In this document: positions 1-8,448 of the stretch, piece after piece
How positions within the stretch are numbered: the stretch's first letter is position 1
How the letters are laid out: each line of letters starts with the position of its first letter
Source of the DNA: Hyphomicrobiales bacterium
GTDB lineage: Bacteria; Pseudomonadota; Alphaproteobacteria; Rhizobiales; Xanthobacteraceae
Assembly (NCBI GenBank): GCA_017305535.1
Contig: JAFKKN010000003.1
Location: forward strand, 62,001-126,000
Length of the DNA stretch: 64,000 nucleotides
Direction: 5' to 3'
Made by a program: the position numbers and the translations under genes
Notes under the pieces: model-generated
What the model saw: the letters and a program-made list of their open reading frames with translations, nothing else
Told to the model about the DNA's origin: nothing
The model's database searches: none

Positions 1-31
1 GCTCCGCGAAGGCAGGATTATGCGGTGTCAT
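1..31 (-). CDS. Possible 5' end of a gene running off the left edge
   Basis: An ATG on the minus strand (complement of 29-31) opens a frame that stays open to the window edge for ten codons (MTPHNPAFAE). It lies about 35 bases downstream of the cas9 stop codon. In many type II-C loci cas1 follows cas9, so this position is where cas1 would be expected, but ten residues are too few to recognise Cas1 and no clear ribosome binding site precedes the ATG. It may be noise. Confidence 0.15.
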   Translation of the reverse strand, partial: MTPHNPAFAE

Positions 32-65
32 CGGCAACGCACGCAACGCGTGTGTTAAGACAAGG

Positions 66-3000
66 TTAATCGTTAGGCGGCGAGATGCGCCAAACCCGAC
101 CGAGCTCATCGACGCGGACGGGAGTGGCGGCCAATTTCTTCAGCGTGCCATAGGACGCCATCAGCCAGCGAAACGGATCTATTTCGTTGTCGGTGGTGTG
201 ACGTCTGTCGAGATTGCCGGTTTCGTTGTGGTCGGCGAGCTTGAATCGTCCGGCCGCGGCGTCCAGCCGATGTACGACCATAATCCGGGCGCGGCCTTCA
301 TGCTCGAGCCGGATCAAGTCGCCCTTGTGGATACGCATCACCAGCTTTGCGTCCTTGTGGGTGCCGCACCACTGCGGCTCATGCGGCGTCTCTGGGCCGG
401 CGCTCTTCCGGTTGGCATCGAAACGGCGCACAGCCTCTCCATCCCATTTTCCATCAGCCGTCTCGAATACCTCGACGCAGAAATTCTCGCCGGCGCTGTA
501 CGCCTTGTAGGTCGCGCCACTCTTGCGGTTCGCAATCGGAACCAGATAATCACTCTTTTCCCGCTTGAGAATGCGGACATGGCGCAAGCCGTGCTTGAAT
601 TGCGGATAGTCATCGGAGGAGAGTTTCAACTGCCGCAACGCATCGGCTAATGCCACGCCTTTTGTCTTTTCGGCATCCACATGCACCCGGACGGTACCAC
701 GCAGCCGCCTGTCGCGGATGCGATCGATTTCGTTCTCGTTCAAGTTTTCGATCGCCTTGCGATAGACGAGGTTACCGTCTTCCGGTTCTTCCTTGCTTAC
801 GCCTTCGTGCGGTTTTACCAATCCATAAGCGGTGTCTTCGTGCAGTTTGCCTTCGATGCCGTGATCCGGCTTGTGTGAAACCACCATCTTCTCGAGCGCG
901 GCTTTTAGGTCGTCGCGCATCGTCGGCCACGGCGGATCGATGACGAATTTTTCGCGCTCTTCGTCGTAGGCATTGGCCATCTTCCACAGCAGCGAGCGGT
1001 CGGTCAGTGCGGCGACCAGACCGTCGATGGCGTGGTGACGGTGATCGGCGCGGTTCTTGACGCCTGAAAATTCCATATCATCAGTGGATGCGAGAAATTC
1101 CTCCGCCTTGTCCTGAACGCCGGCGTAGTTGTCCGAGGGCAGGAGACCGTTGAGGCCCCATTTGCCGCGCAGCATGCTGGTGAGGCGGCCCGGCACCACC
1201 CAGATCTGGTTCGGGTCGGTGACAGCGCTGAGATATTGCTTGGCGAGCCTCGCCAGCCACCCGGTCTCGTTGAGTTGCCGGGCGAGGAAGCCGCCGCGTT
1301 TGTCGAATTGTTCGCGGGCGTCGGCGTCGAAGCGCCAGCGCTTATTGCGAGGCAGACCGGTGGCGCGGGCAGCGATGTCGTCCCAATTGTAACGAAGGCC
1401 TTGAATTGTCGGGCTTGAACCGAACGCTTCGACAGGCGTCATCTTGCGTTTGTGCCGGTTGGCGTAGCGCATGCAGATGATCTTGTTCGCCGCACTGTCA
1501 TCCAGAGTCATTGCGACGGGCAGGATGTGGTCGATGTCGACCTCGTCGGACAGCAGCCGCTCGATGCTGATCTGCTCGCCGGTATAGACGCATTTGCGAT
1601 CCAGCGGATCGTTTGCGAGTTCTTCCCACAATCGCATCTTGAGCAAGTTGCGCGGATTTGCCGGGCGGCCAAATTTGGCCAGTTCCTCGCCGCGCGCTTT
1701 GTTCTTGTCTTGATTCTTGCGTTGTTCGCGCTGGATCTCTGTCTTTTGCTTTTCGGACAGTTTCAACGCGCGGGTAAACTCAATCGAGATTTCTGTCGGA
1801 GGACCGTAATTGTCGATCAGTTCGTTGACGATGCGGCGCAATTGCCCTAGCCCGATATGCACGGTGGGATTTGGAAACTGGCCGTACTGCCTTTCCTTTT
1901 GATCCCGCGCGTCGCCGCTGCCGACCACGGCATCCTGTAGCCACCGGCCATAATACGGCAAATGATCGAGCTGTTCGCCAATGGGCAGTTTGGCGTGGTC
2001 GTAGCCCGCGCGCTCGGCCGCGATGTGATAGCCCGCGCCCGACACGCCATCTTCATCGAACTCGTTCTGCATGATCGGCACGATCTTCCGGATCGCGCGC
2101 AGGCCAAGCCGGCAATGGCCGTCCGGCAGAGTTGTGTTGGCGACACGCGCTGCCGCCGCGCCGTCCAGGGCACATTCGCGTTCGAGCCATGCAATCAGTT
2201 CAGCTTCGTCTTCGGCTTCCTCCAGTTTGGCGACGATCGCGATTTGCCGCTCCAACGGAAGGCCGCGCCAAGCCTTGTGAAAACCCTTCTTGTCCGACAG
2301 CCGTGCGGCCGTCTGATCGCCGTCGAGCGCCGTACGTCGGTCGGATTCGAGATTGAATTTCGCTTCCGCGGGCAGCTTGAGCAACGTGCGCAGCTTGTCG
2401 AATTTCACTTCCTTGTTGGCGAGCAATGCCGCGACGACAAGATCGCTCTGTTCCTTGTTCAGCTTGCGCGAACCCTTGCCGGTTTCTCTGATTTCGAGGT
2501 TGCGCGCCTCCGAGAGAATACGGAATCGCTGCGCCAGCGGATGCGACCACGGCGCACGGTAGCCTTCGGGGTCTTCCTTGAAAGGGCGCGTGGCGGGATC
2601 AAGCGTGCATTTGCCGACAATGGCGGGCTTCAGCGGCCGCTGGAAGAAGATGATGTGCTCGATCTCCGCCCTCGCCTCATCCGTCATGGCGGAATGGTGT
2701 TCGCGCTGGGCTGTCCAGATGGCATTGAACTCATCAAGCAGCATCGCGCGGGTTGGATAGAAGTCGTAGCTCGCCTTGGTGCCCGTAATGGTAGCGCGAG
2801 CGCGGACGCCGTCCGGCGCATCCTTCGGCGGCAGCACCTCGTCGCCGAACAAACGCTTGCGGACCTTCGCCCAGATTTTCTTGCGGGCGTTGCCAGTAAG
2901 GTGGTCCTTGCCGAGTCGCACCAACTCGGCGCGGATGGTTTTCTGCCGTTCCAGATAGGATGCAGACAGATGCTTGTCCGCCAGAAAAGCGCCAAGCGTA

Positions 3001-3527
3001 TCGGCGTTTTCTTCTTTCATCGCGGCGTCGAGTTTGGACGCGGCCTGCTTGATGGCGCCGTCTTCGCTCTGCTTGCTGTCGGTCTTGCGGTTCGATTGAA
3101 AGCCTCGGCGCTGGTTGAGGTGAAATAGCGCCCGGCCAACATGATGCGGGGGCAGGGCATCTGCCAGCGCGGCTTTGCGCAACGCGTAGGGATCGAGAGT
3201 TTCAAGTGCCTTGCGTTCGCGTGCATCGCCCGGGAGCAGATCGCATTTGATGAGCGACGCGATCAGCGCCTTGCGACGTTCGACAAAGCGGTCGCGCCGC
3301 TTGCGCGCGCTTCGCGCCATCCGTCGATCGACGGCATTCGACGCCTTGCTCTGCGGGTCGCGGCCATCAGGGAAAATACGGACACCGCCGGGACCGAGCG
3401 CGACGGGCTCATATCGGTCGCCGCGCTTCTCAAGATGCGTGACGAACCAGCCAAGGGAATTGGAGCCAAGGTCTAGCCCTAGGCGGTATAGAACAGATGA
3501 GCTTTTCAGTATCTCATTTTTGTTCAT
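66..3527 (-). CDS. cas9: CRISPR-associated endonuclease Cas9, type II-C
   Basis: RNA-guided DNA endonuclease of about 1153 residues. The first RuvC segment carries LGLDLGSNSLGW with the catalytic Asp at residue 19. An Arg-rich bridge helix follows (RRMARSARKRRDRFVERR). RuvC-II has ISIEFTRAL with its Glu near residue 579. The HNH domain has VDIDHILP with its His near residue 660 and the downstream Asn/Lys-rich part. RuvC-III has NRADHRHHAIDGLVAAL. All nuclease residues are present, so the enzyme looks active. The length suits the long branch of II-C Cas9 proteins; from memory, Nitrobacter has one of similar size. The chosen start gives MNKNEILKSSSVLYRLGLDLG. The frame also allows an ATG at 3581, adding 18 residues with no better ribosome binding site. 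No cas1, cas2 or array is in the window. The tracrRNA-like segment lies just upstream. Confidence 0.95.
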   Translation of the reverse strand: MNKNEILKSSSVLYRLGLDLGSNSLGWFVTHLEKRGDRYEPVALGPGGVRIFPDGRDPQSKASNAVDRRMARSARKRRDRFVERRKALIASLIKCDLLPGDARERKALETLDPYALRKAALADALPPHHVGRALFHLNQRRGFQSNRKTDSKQSEDGAIKQAASKLDAAMKEENADTLGAFLADKHLSASYLERQKTIRAELVRLGKDHLTGNARKKIWAKVRKRLFGDEVLPPKDAPDGVRARATITGTKASYDFYPTRAMLLDEFNAIWTAQREHHSAMTDEARAEIEHIIFFQRPLKPAIVGKCTLDPATRPFKEDPEGYRAPWSHPLAQRFRILSEARNLEIRETGKGSRKLNKEQSDLVVAALLANKEVKFDKLRTLLKLPAEAKFNLESDRRTALDGDQTAARLSDKKGFHKAWRGLPLERQIAIVAKLEEAEDEAELIAWLERECALDGAAAARVANTTLPDGHCRLGLRAIRKIVPIMQNEFDEDGVSGAGYHIAAERAGYDHAKLPIGEQLDHLPYYGRWLQDAVVGSGDARDQKERQYGQFPNPTVHIGLGQLRRIVNELIDNYGPPTEISIEFTRALKLSEKQKTEIQREQRKNQDKNKARGEELAKFGRPANPRNLLKMRLWEELANDPLDRKCVYTGEQISIERLLSDEVDIDHILPVAMTLDDSAANKIICMRYANRHKRKMTPVEAFGSSPTIQGLRYNWDDIAARATGLPRNKRWRFDADAREQFDKRGGFLARQLNETGWLARLAKQYLSAVTDPNQIWVVPGRLTSMLRGKWGLNGLLPSDNYAGVQDKAEEFLASTDDMEFSGVKNRADHRHHAIDGLVAALTDRSLLWKMANAYDEEREKFVIDPPWPTMRDDLKAALEKMVVSHKPDHGIEGKLHEDTAYGLVKPHEGVSKEEPEDGNLVYRKAIENLNENEIDRIRDRRLRGTVRVHVDAEKTKGVALADALRQLKLSSDDYPQFKHGLRHVRILKREKSDYLVPIANRKSGATYKAYSAGENFCVEVFETADGKWDGEAVRRFDANRKSAGPETPHEPQWCGTHKDAKLVMRIHKGDLIRLEHEGRARIMVVHRLDAAAGRFKLADHNETGNLDRRHTTDNEIDPFRWLMASYGTLKKLAATPVRVDELGRVWRISPPND

Positions 3528-3613
3528 GGCTAGATGGCTGTCGCCTTTTCTTAAATGTGGAAAATCAATTTCTACGTGCATTGAAGTTTGCGCGCCAATC
3601 GAATTGCTTCATA

Positions 3614-3642
3614 CTCACAGTGTGACTAATGCTCACAATGTG
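3614..3642. promoter_or_regulatory. Direct repeats CTCACARTGTG upstream of cas9
   Basis: CTCACAGTGTG (3614-3624) and CTCACAATGTG (3632-3642) are direct repeats spaced 18 bases start to start, so they would sit on nearly the same helix face. The first is the core of a perfect odd-centred palindrome (TCACA-G-TGTGA), and the second pairs with a following GTGAG. They lie 87-115 bases before the chosen cas9 start, between cas9 and the putative tracrRNA on the other strand. This is a typical place for a regulator of divergent transcription. The binding protein is unknown. Confidence 0.45.
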
Positions 3643-3694
3643 CGTGAGGTTGTTGCGGTGCAGTGCGCCGCACCGACCTCTGAAACCGTTGCGG

Positions 3695-3870
3695 TTGGCT
3701 AACACTCCAGTCCGTTAAAATTGGAGAGTCAACGATGACACTGAAATACCTACGAAAGTTTTTGCCTCGAATGCTTTGGGTCCGCTTTGACTTTAAACTT
3801 CGATTCTAAGAACTGATTGTGTGGCCACCGGCGCAGCCGGTGGCCACCTCTCTTGACAAAGTTGAGAGAG
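3695..3870 (+). ncRNA. Candidate tracrRNA
   Basis: The plus strand has the layout of a type II tracrRNA. The anti-repeat CCAGTCCGTTAAAAT (3707-3721) ends in the TTAAAAT typical of such RNAs. A short stem GTCA-acga-TGAC (3728-3739) sits where the nexus belongs. Two strong hairpins follow: a perfect 12-bp stem at 3821-3832/3836-3847 and a 10-bp stem at 3848-3857/3861-3870. The anti-repeat can pair over 15 positions with GTTTTAGCGGACTGG at 3918-3932, including two G-U pairs; GTTTTAG is a common type II repeat start. The second hairpin also has two pairs that are G-U only on this strand, which favours plus-strand transcription. No promoter or U-rich end is obvious, and the 80 bases between nexus and hairpins are longer than usual. 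Ends are approximate. Confidence 0.45.
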
Positions 3871-3913
3871 CGAAGCACGATCTCGCAGTGTAACGGCTGT
3901 TATTGGCAGACTT

Positions 3914-3953
3914 ACTGGTTTTAGCGGACTGGTGATTGAGGGCCTCCCGTTAA
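3914..3953 (+). repeat. Lone CRISPR-repeat-like sequence
   Basis: GTTTTAGCGGACTGG (3918-3932) begins like many type II repeats and is the near-perfect inverted copy of 3707-3721 (TTTTARCGGACTGG, 13 of 14 bases). If it is a 36-base repeat it would run to about 3953. No second copy with a spacer exists in the window, so this is at most a relic or single-unit repeat, or one half of a long-range helix within one RNA. Confidence 0.35.
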
Positions 3954-3971
3954 CAAGCTTATGCACAAAAT

Positions 3972-3993
3972 GGGGCACCCTGCGGGGTGCCCC
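3972..3993 (-). terminator. Rho-independent terminator-like hairpin after the restriction-modification gene
   Basis: A perfect 9-bp stem, GGGGCACCC (3972-3980) and GGGTGCCCC (3985-3993), closes a four-base loop. On the minus strand it is followed by ATTTTG, and it lies 73 bases past the stop codon of the gene ending at 4066. It could also end plus-strand RNA from the tracrRNA region, where it is followed by TTCCATTT. Confidence 0.6.
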
Positions 3994-4065
3994 TTCCATT
4001 TGCGGACGAAGCCCAATCGTTTTCGCGCTACCGCTTTGAACAGTGTGCGACTCTGATTGTACCAG

Positions 4066-7000
4066 CTACGCTGACTTTCGCTTTCGTATCGCGCGCTCCT
4101 TCGGTGCTCTCTTCTCTGCAATCGTTGGCGGCTTTGTCGTCGCAAGTTGCTCTTGCGGTTGTTTTCCGCCAGCGATGGGCAATTTGAACTGGGGTTGCCG
4201 CCGCGCCTCCTCGGCAGTTGGGCGGCGAGGTTTTCGCTTTGTTGTCTTGGGCAATTCTGTCTCCGAAACCGCAGCCCGGGAAAGATTAAGTTCCAAGAGC
4301 TTCGCCAACGCGTCTTCCTCGGAAATGTCTGAAGCCCAGCCGTAAGCCGCTGCGACAGCGGCATCAAGGTCACGGTGAGCATCGACGAGCCACGGCGGCC
4401 GCTGATTGTAGAGATTGGTCAGCGTGCGTTCGCGCAAGGCTGCCGCCGCAATCGTATCCTTCGGCAGAATGCGGTCCGGATATCCTGGAACGACCTCCGG
4501 TTCGATACGGATGAGATCGGGTGGATTCAGCCAGGCATTGCGCAAATGGTCGAGACGTTTTGCTGCCTTGGAAATCGCTAAGGCGCGTGGATCGGCAGCA
4601 TAGTGCTGTGCGGGGATGTTCGGGGTAAGGCCTTCGGGAAAGGGGAAGGTTTCGAATACACCCGCGCTGTTGTACGTGGGATCATTTCCGACGCCATGCC
4701 ATGCGCATGTTCTCGAGGTCCACGCCTCGTGAAAGCGAGAATGAAGAATGCCAAAGAACGTGTCGTCCGATCGCATAAACGCGAATGCGCGAGAATCTGG
4801 GACCACAGTGCTATCGAGCCATGCAAAGATCCGGTGCTTTGCCACTCTTGGGGTTGCCAGATAGCGCTTATGAGCCTGCATCGCCATTCGTAATGCTGGT
4901 CGCGGCTCGACATGCCGCCACCAGTTTAACTTATAGGTGGCGCGCCGATTTCCGGATCGCTCGGGGAAGACATATTCTTTGATGTATTGGAAAGGGCCGT
5001 CATAGAGGGATGCCTCTCGCTCTGACATTTCCCAACCAAAGTCGATGAGCCACATATCTCTGGGCCGGCGTGTGATATCCATCCCGTTACGCCAGGGGCG
5101 CAGCACGTCGGAGCTTGGTCTGCCATTGGGATTGAGTGGCAAGCGCAACCAACTGCGAGCAAGCTCGCCGGTAACGTCGAAAGCGCCCCCTTTGGTGTTT
5201 CCCATATGGGCGATTTCTAAGTTTTCCGACAATTGCGCGACGCGTGTAAAATTCAGCGACCCCGCAGTTAGATCCGCATTGATTGTTGTGGCGGCTTTGC
5301 CGTCAAGTCGGACTGCCCCCTGGCCGGGACCGAAGCAAACAAGTGATACACGAACGGCAGCGCCATCGATCACCCAGGGTTCGTCCCCCCATGCCTCAAA
5401 GATACGGCTCTCAGAGACGATCTCGTCCAATACCTTACGATTTGCGCCACTGCGAATAGAATTGGTTGCGACCAATCCAACACGCTTGACACGCTCGCCC
5501 TTGAGGGCTGCCCGTGCCTTTTCAAACCAATAGCATACGAGGTCAGCTTCGCGAGAAACACGGCCGGCGTAAGCGTCGAAGAGTTGTTCTACAGCTTGGT
5601 CGCCGAGGCCAGATCGCATGACCCGTATCCCTAGAAACGGCGGATTGCCGACGATAAAATCCACCTTTGGCCATTCTGCTTCGGAATATTTGACAACGTG
5701 GGCCGACGCCTTTGATCGCGATTGTTTCGCTTGTGTAACCTCTTCTAAGAGGGTCGGCGCAACCGCGACGAGCGCGTTGCGACATTCAATGGAATCGAGT
5801 TTGCGCAGAATTGGCTTAGGTTTCGCGTGAATACCGTTTCGTAACCTCCACTGAATGTCGCCGATCCAGATCGTCGTGCGCGCAAGCTCGGCGGCCAATG
5901 GATTGATTTCGATGCCGCGGAGAATTTCCGGCCCGACGATTGGCAGGCGTGGTTGAAGGCCGAGCATCTCACATTCAAGGTTTGCTCTGTTCTCAATGTC
6001 CTTCACACCCTGCAAGGCCAAATAGAGAAAATTTCCGGAGCCGCACGCGGGGTCCAGAATTTGTAAATGGCGCAAGCGTTCGAGGTAGCGGGAGCGTACC
6101 TCTTCCGCGGCTTCCAGGAGCGTCATGCGCCGACGCACTTTAGCACGCATAGGCGGCTTGGCTTTTCCGGATGGCAGCCGTTCGATTTCCTCTTTTGCGA
6201 TCGACCATTCATCGAGCAGGGGTCTGAAAATGACCGGCTCGACGATCCGGATGATTTTTTCCCGGTCGGTGTAGTGCGCTCCGATCTGCGCTCGTTTGTT
6301 TGGGTCCAGAAACCTTTCAAACAGCGTCCCAAAGATACTTGGATCGATCAGACCCCAGTCAAGACTGCCGGCGGCTATCAACAGCCCGATGTCGCCGTCA
6401 TCCAAGGGCAGCGCGCGCCGGCCATCGAACAGTCCACCGTTGAACCATGCAATGTCGTTGAGGTCGAAATCTCCGCCGCTCTCCATGGCTTCAAAGAGCT
6501 TGTTCAAATAGCCTTGCGCTCGCTCGGGCTTTTGCGCGGATTGCCGAAGCAATTTAGGAAATAAGCCGTCCGGAAGAAGCTTGACGCTGTTGGCGAAGAA
6601 GCAGAAGACAAGCTGGTTGATGAAGTGGGCGATGTCCTCCGGCGTGCCTCGCCCCTGAAGACGCAGTGCAATCGTGGAGAATTTGTCAGCGGCTTCCGTC
6701 GTTACTGCGGCGCGCGTCTTGGTCGGCTTTAGTTTCTCGGGGTCATAGAAGACATTCCGAAGAATTTCACGAGCGCTAGCGTCAGCAAGATCATCGAGCG
6801 TGAACTCGTACTTTGCGGGAACAGTGTTGGTCCATGCCGTGTGAATTCGAAAATGCTCGATATCGCAAACGATTTGAAGCGGAGGGCTTTCGAGCGCCGG
6901 CGCATAGCGGATCAGTTGATGGAGCGCGTCGTCCAGATTTCCATTCTTCCGTTTATATTCCCAGGCAAAGTAGTCTCGCTTCCAGACATCGGCAAAGCCT

Positions 7001-7209
7001 CTTCCGCCTCCGACTTTCGCAGCCCCTTTCTCGAAGGCGAAGTGCTCACCTGTGGGGTCATCTTCACTTGGCGTCGGATGATCAAAGAGCGAACAAAGAT
7101 CGATGAAATGTTCCTGGGCGCTCTGGCGCTCATTTAATGACGCCCGTTTCCACTTCTTGATGAACGCAACAGGTGTTATCGGCGCGCGCGCGCCGCCAGC
7201 CGTACTCAT
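4066..7209 (-). CDS. MmeI-type (type IIL) bifunctional restriction endonuclease/adenine methyltransferase
   Basis: Single-chain restriction-modification protein of 1047 residues expected to cut at a fixed distance from its site and to methylate one strand of the site. The N-terminal nuclease has the family pattern D-X9-E-X-K at D74, E84 and K86 (ADVWKRDYFAWEYK). A helical linker leads to the N6-adenine methyltransferase with SAM motif DPACGSGNF (386-394) and catalytic NPPF (522-525). The remaining half should hold the target-recognition and C-terminal domains. The last 60 residues are basic and low in complexity. The frame opens at 7254, but MSTAGGARAPITP at 7209 has GGGGG just upstream and looks like the real start. 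No separate specificity or methylase gene is needed in this family. It stands next to cas9, as in defence islands. Confidence 0.9.
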   Translation of the reverse strand: MSTAGGARAPITPVAFIKKWKRASLNERQSAQEHFIDLCSLFDHPTPSEDDPTGEHFAFEKGAAKVGGGRGFADVWKRDYFAWEYKRKNGNLDDALHQLIRYAPALESPPLQIVCDIEHFRIHTAWTNTVPAKYEFTLDDLADASAREILRNVFYDPEKLKPTKTRAAVTTEAADKFSTIALRLQGRGTPEDIAHFINQLVFCFFANSVKLLPDGLFPKLLRQSAQKPERAQGYLNKLFEAMESGGDFDLNDIAWFNGGLFDGRRALPLDDGDIGLLIAAGSLDWGLIDPSIFGTLFERFLDPNKRAQIGAHYTDREKIIRIVEPVIFRPLLDEWSIAKEEIERLPSGKAKPPMRAKVRRRMTLLEAAEEVRSRYLERLRHLQILDPACGSGNFLYLALQGVKDIENRANLECEMLGLQPRLPIVGPEILRGIEINPLAAELARTTIWIGDIQWRLRNGIHAKPKPILRKLDSIECRNALVAVAPTLLEEVTQAKQSRSKASAHVVKYSEAEWPKVDFIVGNPPFLGIRVMRSGLGDQAVEQLFDAYAGRVSREADLVCYWFEKARAALKGERVKRVGLVATNSIRSGANRKVLDEIVSESRIFEAWGDEPWVIDGAAVRVSLVCFGPGQGAVRLDGKAATTINADLTAGSLNFTRVAQLSENLEIAHMGNTKGGAFDVTGELARSWLRLPLNPNGRPSSDVLRPWRNGMDITRRPRDMWLIDFGWEMSEREASLYDGPFQYIKEYVFPERSGNRRATYKLNWWRHVEPRPALRMAMQAHKRYLATPRVAKHRIFAWLDSTVVPDSRAFAFMRSDDTFFGILHSRFHEAWTSRTCAWHGVGNDPTYNSAGVFETFPFPEGLTPNIPAQHYAADPRALAISKAAKRLDHLRNAWLNPPDLIRIEPEVVPGYPDRILPKDTIAAAALRERTLTNLYNQRPPWLVDAHRDLDAAVAAAYGWASDISEEDALAKLLELNLSRAAVSETELPKTTKRKPRRPTAEEARRQPQFKLPIAGGKQPQEQLATTKPPTIAEKRAPKERAIRKRKSA

Positions 7210-7254
7210 GACGCAACCCCCGCAACGCCGTCTGTATTCAGATCGGCACCTCAA

Positions 7255-8448
7255 AATTCTGGCTTGTTTTGGTTGAAGTCAACCCTGGGTTGCTGGTGAC
7301 GGCTATAAAGCGGCCGAATTGGCCTAAGAGGGTTAATCGAGATCAGAACCCTTAAACGACCAATTGACGGATAATTTAAATATTGATTTCAAGAACATAA
7401 GAGTTCGCAGTTTTATTCCGAACGGCGCGCCAGCTTCTACAGAAGTCCTATTAAATCAAAGATATGGCGTAAATATTGGCTTTCTCTGCTGTTCGGTCGC
7501 GGCAGTGAGCGATAGCAATTGATGCGCGCTCGAATGGGCATAATCAAAGACAGGCTGGCACCTGCCACGCCCAGCGGAAGGTACCTGAGCGCTTTCAAGA
7601 GATGGTTACCCGAGTTCTAGGCTGACACAAGGTGCGTCAAGCCTATCTCAAAAAGTCACTCGGGACGAAAGCTCCTAAAGCTGCAAGTGCTGCTGCAAAA
7701 TTGACGCTGGCCGGGTTTGACCGAATGCTTGCTGAGGCGGAAAAGCTAACGAAAGCTCGCCCGTTAGTTTCCTCGCCAACAGATGCACAGATTACGCGCT
7801 CTTGAACCGATTGGAGATAGTGTGGATCGCGGCGCGATCGATGCGCGAACTCGCGAGCTTGGGTCGGGCCAATGTCGGTCCGGCGATGCCGGACCGCTTG
7901 AATATGGTCTCGATCGAATCCGCTCTCGGCGGCAACACCTACTACAAGCTCAGTCCCGACGAATGTGTCCTCATCAAATCGACGGCACATGGCCAAGCCT
8001 ATCTCGGGGCGTTGCCCGTGAATGCGCTCAACGTTTCTCGTTCATTTGAAAGTATCGCGACCGGAGGAGCTGCTTCACGCGGAGCAGGAGTTGCAGCGGA
8101 CCAAGATCGAGCTTCAAACGTCAGGCTTTTCCACCGTGGCGGGCAGCTTTTATCTGGCGTGGATGCGCGCTTGTTCTCATGCTGTTGCGTGGGCAGTTAG
8201 GCGCCTTGTGACGTGTGCGTTCTCGGCGATGAGTCATTTCCCGAACTGTCTCGCAGATACATTGGCACGGGCCTAGTTCCACCATTTGGACACCTTTCCG
8301 AGGCGGACCACTGGCCATGACCCACCACAAATTCTAGTTTTCGCTCGTTCACAACTAGCGATGAAAGCAATGCGCCGTGTTGGCCGTTTCGGCTCGCGTG
8401 CGCGCGGCCTTGGCTTTTCAGGTCGAAGCCGGGCAGGAAAGATTGGTG
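7255..8448. other. Long gap between defence island and catabolic genes; possible decayed coding DNA
   Basis: About 1.2 kb holds no gene I can identify. The part 7300-7500 is clearly AT-richer than the rest of the window. A 57-codon plus-strand frame from GTG 7632 to 7805 (MRQAYLKKSLGTKAPKAA at its start) has natural-looking composition and AAGG before it. It is followed in overlapping frames by 7802-8200 and 8022-8276, the latter with a helical stretch (LLHAEQELQRTKIELQTSG). The switching of frames suggests an eroded gene or genes, but no family was recognised and no tRNA or terminal repeat marks an insertion boundary. Confidence 0.3.

Noticed and set aside
1962-3128. A 388-codon plus-strand frame inside cas9
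   Set aside because: It is antisense to the conserved Cas9 domains, has no ribosome binding site or family motifs, and reflects GC-rich codon bias.
3821-3932. tracrRNA on the minus strand, in the same direction as cas9
   Set aside because: On the minus strand two pairs of the 10-bp hairpin and two positions of the repeat/anti-repeat helix become C-A mismatches, whereas on the plus strand they are G-U pairs. The plus strand is preferred, though not proven.
3914-3953. A real CRISPR array at the repeat-like sequence
   Set aside because: Only one copy exists; no second repeat at a spacer-length distance was found here or elsewhere in the window.
8377-8448. Earlier start for the first CoA-transferase gene
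   Set aside because: The extra 24 residues show no similarity to the family and lack a good ribosome binding site, unlike ATG 8449.
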